Shown piece after piece: positions 26,401-38,300 of a DNA stretch of 64,000 nt. Positions within the stretch are counted from its first letter, which is position 1, and each line of letters begins with the position of its first letter. The notes under the pieces were generated by a model that saw only the letters and a program-made list of their open reading frames with translations, was not told the DNA's origin and did no database searches. The stretch is taken from NCBI RefSeq assembly GCF_048771995.1, contig NC_133033.1:5518501-5582500 (forward strand), given 5' to 3'. Both the position numbers and the translations under genes were made by a program. The DNA is from Taeniopygia guttata. Its lineage: Eukaryota > Chordata > Aves > Passeriformes > Estrildidae.

Positions 26401-29391
26401 ATCTATTCCCCCCATTAGGTATCATTTAAACAACCACCAAAAAAATCTAAACAAACAAAAAACCATCAAACTATGACTATCTATATTGAAATCCATTAAA
26501 CTAAGAAAAATAGTCCTAATACCCTTGTCCTGACATAAGTTTGACAAAATGCAATTTCTTCTTCTAATTACACTTAAAAAGCAAGCACCTAACACCAAAC
26601 ACAAAGTTTCTTTGGTTAGTTAGCAAGCTTCTCACATACAATCTAAATTTGCCTCCATTGAAATATCCTTATGCAGATAAGAACTATCTGGAAAAAAAGG
26701 TAACTTAAAATCATGGCACAGTGTAAAAGTTTCTGGCAAAATCCAAATCTATAGCATTTGTTTCAATGAGCAGTTCTGAAGAAGTGATGGATGCTAATAC
26801 ATTCCCAACAGGTTTCACACACATTCTGCTGTCAAGTAAAATCCTGTTGTAGGTAAAAGAAGTAGTCAAATACCTCTTGGAGCCTCTTTTCAATCTCTTT
26901 GAAGACCAGGTGTGCTTTAAATCCATCCACAGCTGCACTGAGAGGCACAGCTGCAATACGGTCATTGCTGAAACAAAAACCCCATTCATTTAAACACTTT
27001 TAATCACATTTGCAACATCCTCAAATGATCACCAATAGGCCTAACACCAGCAAGAAACATTTCATCAGTATAAAGCAACTCTGGTATCAAAGTGAAGTTT
27101 GCTCTCTTGACAGCCTGAATTGCAATCACTCCAGATATCTGGGTGTTCTGTGTGTATGAACTGAAGATTAATTTTATAATGAAAGTAAATCATTACTCTT
27201 ATTCCTGATACTCTGGAGAAATCACCCTGCATGGCCTGAAAGCAACATGGAATCCAATTCTTGATTTCTGCAGAGGCACACAGAGCCAAAGTACAGAGAA
27301 ACATCCAAAGAAATGGCAATTCAAGCAGCGGGAGGAACAGGTTCACTGCTGTTACCATCTCTTGGCAGCAGAGCCCAGAACTGTGGTCAGGTTTGATACT
27401 GCTAAAGTGACAGAATTGCTCAGGAAATGTTGCTGGAACTTACTGGGGTGGTACTGACACTGTCCTGCAGATGTGTGACAAGGTAGCAACAGTGGGCACT
27501 GTCTTGTCTGAAGGAGATATATCCATTTTGCTAACAAACCAAGGCTGTACTAACAGGATGGAAACTGTAAGGCTCAGAAAAAGCCACCAAACAAAAAGCA
27601 GAACTGTTGCAAAAACTAATGCAAAACTGATCAAGTCCTGCTGCCTTGATGCACATTCTTACCAGCCATTATAAAGCCACAGGTTTGATCTGGAACCAGT
27701 CGCTAACTGTACTGTAGGCAAGTGTGTGAAGGATCTTCATAAACATGGAGTTTCACCACCTTTTCCTTAATTACACAATGCACATCATAACTCACTTACA
27801 TAAGGGGTGTCTGAGCACATCAGCCACACCGCTCCATTCCAAGGTCTGACACACACTGGTGCAACTCCCTGTGTCAGGGATGTCCCACACAGAGCCTTTG
27901 GGAGAACTAAAGGGCTTTAAGCTTCTCTAGTATAAGATGAAATGAGTATTGCTAAGATTTCTCTGGATTGAGTTGTACTTAAGACAGTATTTTTAAAATT
28001 CTGAACACCAGTGAAGGTGAAATGAGCCATAGGAGATTAGACTTAAGTTTCTTCAGGAGAAATATTATCTGCACATGAAACAGGACTACTTCTAGCAGCA
28101 CCTCAAGACTGATGATATAAAAATAACAACATTTTCCATAAAGTGACAGTATTTTTAAAGACAAAGCTCAAAGCAATGGGAAAAGGTGTAGTCCCTCTAA
28201 CAGTCTTTCCCCTCAGATTTAAAACTGTACTAACACCCACTGACAAGTTATGTGAGCATGTTTGGAGAGAATCCATATCTATAATTTTTTCTCACATGGT
28301 ACAACCTCTTACAGATTAAAAAAGAGACAGAATTATCACTCCTGACACTACAAAAAGTCACTGTTGCAGCCCTTGAAAGTTCAGTGGTTTCTCTCATCAC
28401 CTCATCCACAGGTGTTATTGTCACCTCTCAGGAATTACACAGGTTTAGCTGAAACAGATGTTAGAAATATGAGCTGGGAGGGAGGGGTGTGTTTCTTTCT
28501 GAAAGGCCAGTGTATGATAAACTCTGCTGTTCACAGGTTTTCAAAGAAAACAAAGAATTGAGATTGAGCTTTAAAAGTCGTAATACCCACAATAAGCAGG
28601 TCAATCTTTCTAAGGAAATCTGAAAGTGAAAATGTAAAGGGAACTGCATTGTAAGTCATCCCTAAAATACCAGAATAATACAAATTTTAAGTGTTTTCTC
28701 TCAATTCCTGTCCATTCGAGCACTGAGCTACAGCAGAGTGCACACAGCTTCATATCAGTGCTCTCTCACCTGAAATAGGCTGTAATTGTACATGCAAATT
28801 CTGTAGTCAGTAACACACCATAATTCTGAGGAATTACACTATCATGTGAAACATGGCTGAAAGCAATCCTTCACAAAGCTAAACCACTAACACTGTAGCA
28901 ATGACAGCGGTGGGTTCTCTGTCCTCATGAATGTCTTGCTGGTGGCATCTTGGCGGGTCCCTAGCTTCAATTAATTAATTTGAATGTGTCCTGTTTTAGT
29001 CTTGGAATGTTATTTTAATTTGTTTGGTAGCTTTTCTCCTCCAAAAGAGCCATTTCTACGAGGCAGTCTGAGCACTAAGAGTCATTGAAAAGCTCAATGT
29101 GACACGAGAGTGTGTGAGTTTTAACCTCATTACAGACCTGCAGTGCTGCAGGTTGTGGTTCACAGGGCAATCTCCCCCAGGAGCCGCGGCAATAACTCCA
29201 ACAGCGCAGTTTTGGGGTGGCAGGAAGCAGGACAGGCAGGCCGGGCCAGCAGCGCTCTGTCCCTGCGCTGCGGGCAGCCCCGGCCGGGCGCTCCGGAAGG
29301 CCTCGGCGGCGCAGCCCGCGCTTCCCTCCGTGCCGGGCGAGCCCCGGCGTGTGTCAGCCCCGGCTCACCTGCTGTCCCCGGGGAAGCCCAT
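23306..29391 (-). CDS. SCP2: pro-SCP2 (140 aa), internal start within SCP2
   Basis: From Met395 the frame gives a 140-residue protein (human pro-SCP2 is 143): a presequence of about 20 residues beginning MGFPGDSS that is removed in peroxisomes, then the hydrophobic-tunnel lipid transfer domain, ending in AKL. Exons used are the last 23 nt of exon 12 plus 26967-26874, 26296-26167, 24712-24633 and 23401-23306. The start has purine at -3 and G at +4. That a separate transcript is made here is inferred from family knowledge and the CpG island. Confidence 0.8.
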
Positions 29392-32300
29392 CCTGAAGAG
29401 CGTCACGACCACGGCCCCGCCGAGCCCCAGGTTGTGCTGCAGCGCGACCTTCGCCCCCGGCACCTGCCGCCGCCCCGCCAGCCCGCGCAGCTGCCAGCAC
29501 AGCTCCGCGCACTGCGCCAGCCCTGAAACATCGAGCGCAGAGCCTGCCTCAGCCACCGCCGCGCCGCACACCGAGGGACGCGCAACGCAGCCGAGACACT
29601 CCAGCCGTCCGAGCTGCCAGCAGGGAACGGGTGTCCTTGGGAAACCCAAAGGAAGGGCAGCCCCTTTGCATCGCAGCCCTGACACTCTCTGATGATGTTC
29701 ACCCCCGGTCTTCCCCCGCTCTCCATCAGCTCTCTCCGCAGTCAGGGCCCGGTCCCGCCGCACGCACAGAATCGCGGAGTTGATTCGGTTGGAAAAGAGC
29801 TCCAAGATCGAGCCCAGCCCATGCCCAAGGACCGAGTGTCAGCTAGACCGGCACTGAGTGCCATGGCCAGTCTTCCCTTCAACACTCCACCACCTCCCAG
29901 GGCAGCCCATTCCAATGTTTGACCATCCCTTCTGTGTAAAAATTCCTCTTGATGTCCAGCCTAAACCTCCCCTAGCACAGCTTGAGGCTATGTCCTTTCA
30001 TCCTGTCTCCAGCTGTCTGGGTTACAACCCTTCTTTCAGGGAGCTGGAGAGAGTGAGAAGGTCCCCCCTGGGCCTCCTCTTCTCCAGGCTGAGCCCCCCG
30101 CAGCTGCCTCAGGAATTCCTCACAGGATCTTTGCTCCAGAATTTCCCCCAGCTCCATTGCCCTCCTCTGCACGTTCCTCAGACTTTTCTCCTTTCCCCAG
30201 TCCCTTCCTCTCCCTTACCCTGGACAACTTACTGCACAGGTCTTTGGACAAGGCAAAGAATCTACATTTCATGCACTGAACTGTACATATTGCCAATTGA
30301 AACACTATGAAGAGGAGGAGTAAAGGAATTTTAAATTCCAGTCATAGATGAGAAGGAACAGGTTTCATTCACATCCTCTCAGCCTCAAGGAGAGGGTGTG
30401 TACTGTGGTGCAGCCTGCCCTGGAACGGTTTGGATATTTAAGAGGATTTACACGACCCTTGTTTAGCATATAACTGGCCTCAAGACTCTTTCCAAGAGAA
30501 ATGAAGTTGACAGGCTGACTTGTCATTTTCTGCATTTTACTGACCCTTCCTCCATCCCATGGCACTGGAGAAGCAAGAATGCCACTAAGCGCCTCTGCTT
30601 TTATCACTGTGTAACTGACAAAGATTAACATAAACCTGGCAATGCAATACTCTCACACTGTTACAGATATCCACAGTCTCATTTATCTGGAACCCTTTTT
30701 CTCCAAAGTTTCTTAACACTTCCCCTGGCCCCCACACTTAACTGCATATTGTATCTCACGGTTACAACTGTTCAGATTAAGATTTGGTGTTTCACAAGGT
30801 TCAGTTTTCTTCAGTTTCCTGATAACTTCTCATTTCCAAACAAGGAGGGTGAATTATCTTCACAAATCCAACACATTTTGTCCAAGAGCCAACTCATTTA
30901 GAAACAAGCACAGCAGTTTAAAGAAAGAGAAAAAAAAAAAAGGGGGGGGGGGAATCTATGTGGCTGGGAAATGGTGACCAAGTTATCTGTTGTAAACATC
31001 AGATAAATATTTTGACATCCAAGACTTAACAAAATAGGCTTCTAGTACAGCTAAGAATGGTACAGGCTATTCAGAGGCAGTAAAAATCCCCAAAACCAGA
31101 ATTTTAAAGGATGACATCATATTAGAATAGTTATTCAAATACTATTCAGGAGTTGTCCTATTGAAAAATTATTTAGGAAAGGTTAAGCTGTGTTAACTTG
31201 CTCCAACACTTGGATTATTTGGAAAGAAAATTGGGAAGAAGCTTTGAGGCCCTCATGTTTCAAGCACAGTGGGAAGCACCTGCCTGCTCAAGAGCTGTAT
31301 CTCTTATGTAATGGGTGTGATTAAATGAAAGTTTTGCATACCTGTGGCACCAAGAGGATGTCCCTTGGAAATCAAGCCACCACTTGGATTAATAACCCAT
31401 TTTCCTCCATAAGTATTGTCTCCTCTGTCGATCAGGTCACATGCTCTTCCTATAAAACAGAATTCATGTAAGAAGAATGTTCTTTTTTATTTGTAAGTGA
31501 TTTTTCAGTTCTGCTGTAATTTACCAGAGATGCTGCATGTCAGTCAAACCCTAGGAAATGTTACAGCTCAATTGGAAAAATTGGCAAAACTACATTAATG
31601 ACACTTGCTTATACCACTGGAGAAAGCATAACATGAAAGCGAAGCATTTAGTACAAAAGTTGTTTTTAATTTGCAGTTTAATTGTTCTATAGGTATATAC
31701 AGCATTATTATATAATCAATATAATGAAGCTATTTATATTTTGTTCATGAAACTGCAGTGATAACTACATTTTCTGTAAGCTGTAATTTGTGACCCCTAG
31801 GACTTGGAGGGTGAACACAATCCCTCACCACAAAGGCCAACTAATAGTACCTTGGGCTGTATTAAGACATTAAAATAGTGAATGAAACCACTCAGAAAAT
31901 TAATGTTTAGAATTGTTTAGCTTTCCAGACTATAGACAATTCTCCCTTTTAACCAGCTCTTACTCATTTATTCTTGTACCAGCTTCTTCAGCCTACATTA
32001 CTAACACTGAAGTCTAAAAAAGGTCTGTCATGGTTCCATGGTGCCATTAAATGAGAATACCAGGTTAGACTTGCCCATCTAAATCCACAGTGGTTTATGC
32101 CATTTCATTAATCTTTATGCCTAATTAGTCTATCATTCCAAGATTAGTTTCATATACTATTAAGGCCAGACTGACAAAGGGTTGTGAGAACAGCACTATT
32201 AAATAACCATGCACAAGGCTAATTAGTCAAATAGACAAGTAGCACTAAGATTATTCTGCATCAATTAAAGGAATGAACCTAAAGAGCTTAATGTACCTGT

Positions 32301-35300
32301 TGAAATATACCTGTCAAACATTTACCTTTTTTTTTTTTTTTGCTGCAGGTACCATAAAAACACAGCAAAAGTTGCAGTAGAAAGCAAACATTCAAAGGCA
32401 AACACATAAGTCTTCCTGGAATTCCATAAATGTCTGTTTCAGTGAGAAAGCTCAGACTTAACATACCACCTAGTGCCAGAATTTGGTATTTCCTCACAAT
32501 TAGTTGAAAACAAATTTGAGAAAGATTGTATCAGATGATGATCTATGCAAAGCAAGAATACGTTTAGAATTTAATTATATCATGAACTGAAATAGCAGTT
32601 CAATGCATTATTTATTTGAAATCATAAAATACCCTCTTCAGCAGAAAATTTTAATGATTTTATTTGCATACACAGGGCTAAATTTCACTGCCATTGAATC
32701 TGTTGTAAATCCAGAAAATTCATTGACATTAAACTAAACTGGACTGAGCATTGTTACACAGTTGACTTTAGATGCATGTTGACAACTTGCCAATAACTCT
32801 GAGGCAAAGATGTTTCAAAGATCAGTGACTTGCTAAGGCCCCTCACAGGGAAATCTTCTCATATATTTACATTCTTAAAAGGAAATACATAGATGGAGGG
32901 AAATCTTGGGGTAAGATTATGGTAGAATACAGCTCCAAAAAAAGGGGCCTAAGACTGAAATCATATGAGTTCTTAATTTGGGTATTTTTGGTGCTTTCCA
33001 TTTTAATAAAAATAATTATCTCCATTGCTGCTGTTACCTTCTGGACACAGTCCCAGAGCTTCGTAAGTGATGAACTCATTAACTGAGAAGCAGTCATGAA
33101 GTTCAATCACATCAACATCTGTAGGTTTCAGCCCTGCTTTTTCAAAACATTTTTGTGCAGCTTTTTTAGTCATGTCATAGCCAACCTGAGAAAAGGAGAA
33201 ATCCTATGTTAAAATATCATTACAGAAATATAGCTCACAGATTAATTTTTGCACCTAATTTTAACTGTGCTTCTATACATCCTGTCAGTGAAATAAGGAG
33301 ATGGTATTCCGATTTATTTTAGTGCATCACATGTCAGAGTTTGATATTCATACAATAAAAAATGCCTAAAAAGAAATAACACATTCTAAGGGTTATTGTT
33401 GGCATGCAAAACCTTTCTGGGGAATATCCTCTACTTCCTTAATCTTGATCACAACCCAAATTGTTCCTTTGCATGATTCAGACCAACAGACTTGAAACAA
33501 ATCCTGAAATTGTCATGTTACGTTTTTCTATGATCCACCTGATTGTTTTAAATTTCATTACTGTTATAAAGAGAAAAATGAAAGAAATTTTATTTTGTTG
33601 TTAAAGTTGCTTAAAAGATAGCCTGTAAATAATTTGTTAAAAACTAGGTTTCTGATAGCCTGTTTATAAGTTACTTATTGTCATTCCACAATCATACTCC
33701 TTGCTTATTCCATATCTGTTCAAATGAAATCAATTTTACATTCACCACAAAGCATTATATGTTTGCTCACTAAGATGAAAATGTTTCTAGCATCACTAGG
33801 ACTTCCAGGTACTTAAAAAAAAACACCAAAAAACCCCCAAAACCAAACAAAAAAAACCCTACAAAGCACCAACCCAAAACTATAAACAAAAAAAAACTCA
33901 GAAAAACCACCCCAAAGAGTACCATGGAATACAGAATTGTAAACCTACCATCTTCATACAACTGTTTCCTTCAAATGTGCTTGGATAATCAGTACTCATT
34001 ACTTGTGCTAGAATTTCCACAGCTTTTGGCTGCAACTTATGCCTTTTCACAAACTCCTCATTAGCCAAAATTGCAGCTGCAGCACCATTTGATGTTGGAC
34101 TGATTGAAAGAAAAATAATGATGTTATTGTTCTAAATCAGTAATGTCAATCTTCATTAGACTGTTGACCTTCCATAGATTTATATTTTAATACAAACCAA
34201 AAAACCCAACAAACAAAACCTCACTTTCTTTGGCTGATACTACTGAAACTATAAATTCCATCAGTGCTTACTGGACACTCTCAGTAATATTTATACCAGA
34301 CATTTGAAAATCATTGCATTGAAATAGAAATATGTCATTAAGGTTTTTCAATTAAGAACAAATCAAAGCTTCTCCTTGGCTATAAACATATATACATTCC
34401 AAGAGTGCTTAGGAAAGGCTGAAGAGGAGAATTAACATTTAACAGCAATGGATGCACATTAGTAAAAGAACAGAATTACATGAGAACCCCAAAGTACAAA
34501 ATGTATTTCAGCTCAGAATATTTCACTGAGAGCAAGTATCTAGTGTTCGGTCATGACAGAGTTTTCACATTTGTTTTATTTATAAAAAGTTCTACCTAAA
34601 GCAATCTGTAAATTATAATTGCCACAAAACCATTCTTTATTTAAATAGATGTCCTACCATATTTGTCTTAACATCAAGATCTATTTCACAATGCAAAGTC
34701 CTCTCCTTACCAACACTGTAAGACAGTCAAGTAATCAAAAATTTTGCGAGAATGCAGAACTTCATCTAACGTGTACTCCTTTTGGAACTGGGAATACCTA
34801 AGGAAAACACACAGATGCCATCTCAGATTGAGCAGCACACATAATAGTATCACACTATTAGGCAGCTATAGAGCTCTCTGTACAAAGTATAGGGCTTTGG
34901 ATAGAGAATTAATTTTTCATATATTTCTATAACAATTTATTTATTTTCTCATTTCATAATAAAGAACATATGCTGAAAATATTCTGAATATATTCTAAAA
35001 ATACTACTTTGTTGTGCATGAATTTTTTTAACAACCAGGGATGTTGACTATAGAGGTAGAGTACGTGACTCACGGGTTGTTGGTTGAATGGCTGTGGTTC
35101 TTCCATGCAATTTTCGCAAAGTATTCTGGATTTGTCCCTGAAAAGGGGAAAAAAAAATTGTGTTTAAATACTTTGTTTACTCAAAGTATTTACTTTGCTG
35201 ACATAACAGTTTAAATATTGTGTCATAAGACTCTGATCTTCACAAGCATCTTTACAAGAGACACACTGTGATGAAGACTTTCCTTAGAACTCAGCTGAGG

Positions 35301-38300
35301 TTTCAAAATTGATGAAGACTACTAAACATGGCTGAGTTTTAGCTGACAGAACAACCAACTCGCATATTTAATACTTTCATAAAAACACAGAAAAAAGTGC
35401 ATTTTATTTGATGTATTATTCTACTACTGTAACTTAAATGATCATTTTCCTATCAGTGCAAAACAGCTGCAGTGAAATTGTAGAGTCTGAGTGCATATAT
35501 TTTTTCATGTAATAGTCTAAAAGTGCAAATAAAAGATGCACAACAGGCCAGGCTGTTATCTTAGAGACAATTCCTTATCTTGTCAGGGGGTAGCAAACAG
35601 CAGTGGCAGCAGCCTTGTACTAGGTATTAAATCAAATCAAATTACCAACAGCTTTTGCCTAACAGTTCAGCCCCATGCCCATCTACCTATCCTGAGGTAC
35701 AGGGATAAAATGCAGGGAGTTATGCAACCTTAATGCTACCATTTCTTAAAACAAAATCCTATTACTTTTAAATCACTTCATAAAGAGAAGACAATGAAAA
35801 AATGTATGTTAACAGACCATATTTCTCCATATGTTCTTTGCCAGCGCTTGCAAACATCTGAGGTGCCACTGGAGCACTTGCTAGGCCATATTTATTTATC
35901 ATAATTTCTAAATGTTTGTCCATAGGATTAGTTCTGTCTGCAAACTGAAAACAGAAATACAAAGCAAATAATAGTTTCCTTTTTTTTTCAACACCACCAC
36001 AAAATTGTCACAGATTTCAAGCAAATTAGAGGTTTTTCTAATATTTTAACAAGTCTCTGTGCAGTATGTTGCACTTCAGTGACATAATCATAAATATTGA
36101 TAATCAATAACCATAAATATTGATAATTTCCCAGCTATAAAAAAAGTAAATAAGCAGATAATGCTTGACATTATAACCACTACACTGATTCATGGCAAGA
36201 ATCACTGCTACATGATTTCTATCACAGTCACTATTTTCAGCAGGGGACTTTGGGTATTTTTCACCTTACTTAAAATCCCACCATTTGTATAGTTTCAAGT
36301 TATAAAATTAATACTCTAGTAGTATTTTCAATGAAGCTTAGATGAAATATCCTAAAGCATGTTAAAAGCTAACTCTCTCATTTTTATCACTTGCTAAATT
36401 TAACATTTTTCGCTCAAACCCCTTGAATATATTATCAAATTTGGCAGTTCTGCAGTTAAATGACATATGGGCTCTAATATTGCTTGCCTTAAGGCAAAAT
36501 ACAAACAAACCCACACATACTTCTCCAGTAAAAACAAATAAGAGTCAAGAAGCGATTAGTTTTTGGGAGAGTGTGTTAACAGGTCAATCAAGTAAGTATC
36601 AGACCAAAAGACCCAGAATCATTTCTTGATTTGCTGTGTTGTTTGAGAAAGACACTTCAGTTACTCAAAGCTTCAGTATTTTATCTGGTATTTTCATTTT
36701 CCCCCACTAACCCAGTCTTTAACATAATCTTGGCAAAATACAACAAACATGACACATAAATTTCACATGGAATGTTTTATAATTTACTTTTTATAGTATG
36801 TCATAGCTGCAATCAGAATCACAAAACTCACTAAAAGATTATTTAGATGAAACAAATTGTTTCTTTTGACATAATCTACAGCAACACAGTAAAGCAAGTG
36901 GTATTACTGACAATACATCTCAGAGAATGATGGACTGTATCTCATGTACAAACATATCAAGTGTTTCAGACACTTACACCTGAAGCAAGAGATCCTTTTG
37001 CCATCCTCTCAAAGCCAAGTGCCAGAACACAATCTGCCAAACCTTAGAATAAAATAAAATAGGCGGCTATTTAAAACACAATGTGTTTATAAATTACACA
37101 AGGTACTAACAACTATTCCATTACAAGATATGTACATGAACACCTACCAGCTGCTCTTCCTTCCTCCTTCATTTTTGAAAGAGTCAAAGTAAAATGGACA
37201 AGGTATTGATACAAAGATATTGATACCTAAGTATGAAAGATCACTACAGGATTGGGGTTTATTTTTAAGTGTCTGACAGCAACTCTCATAGACAACCAAG
37301 CATTTATGTCTCAGCTACAAATACTAAACAATCATACACAGTGGTACTATAGTTCTCATTACAGAAACACCAGCATTGGTGCAAGAAAGTATCAAAGTCC
37401 ACAAAGGAACTGCAAAAATAGGAGGAAATACTCAAGCATGGTCTGTCAGTCTGCTCTCTTCCCTCCCTTCCAAAAATATGTTAGTTAAACACTTGTATTA
37501 ACTTCAAGTTAAAAGAAAAAAACTAAGCTTTTCACCCTGGAGAATCTAGTGCCTGGAGTACTGCAATGCCACTTGTTCTGCACTCCAAACAATTATTGCA
37601 GAAACACTTAACTGGCAGAACTGACTAGGTTCATACAGCTCACGACACAGGAAAAGATATGTACATCCTCACACACCATCCTACTGCATCCCAGACAATC
37701 TCTCAGGTGCGCAGAGCACGACAACCCACCTCCTTCTACAAGTTGTCTGGCCATGAACAAAGCAGTGGATCCAGTAGCACAGTTGTTGTTGACATTGATG
37801 ATGGGAATGCCAGTTAGACCGAGACCATGGTAGATTGCTCTCTGCCCAGAGGTTGAGTCACCTTCAGATAGAAACACAACATTAAAATAAGGTACAAACT
37901 CACAAAAGTTTTGCTTTTTTCATTTGCTGCACATACACTGCCATGTGCAGTGCTACTGGTGCAGTGCTATCAATTAAACTGTAAACCTGAACTTCTGAGC
38001 AGTCACTTTGAGTAGGACTCTCAGGTATTCACATTAAAGAACCTCAGAAACAAGATGAAACTCTTCAGATTTTAAAACCAGAAGTTTGTCCTGTTTCTGT
38101 TTCACAGGCTGGGAATAAAAGGGACATAACTGGACTGGACAGAAGGGTCTTAGAGGTGTGGCTTGGGAGCTGCTCTGGGTATCACAGCAGACTGACCCTA
38201 CTTCACTTGCTACAACACAGTTGTTAATAGAGCACCAGAAGGAAAGTAAATGGAAAAATCTTTTTGGAACAGAAATAGATTTCCCCTCAACAGAAAGCTT

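Noticed and set aside
29099-29922. Open frames up to 197 codons on the plus strand over SCP2 exon 12
   Set aside because: Antisense shadows of the GC-rich exon 12 island and of the adjoining CR1 copy; no family resemblance.
29858-30310. 150-codon open frame on the plus strand
   Set aside because: It lies antisense to the CR1 fragment and shows only translated repeat sequence.
35930-35944. Alternative acceptor for SCP2 exon 6 inside TTTGCAG, giving SLAS-DRTN
   Set aside because: It would pair in frame with the outer exon 5 donor, but the standard pair gives ASG-FADRT, matching the length and F-x-DRT of human SCPx.
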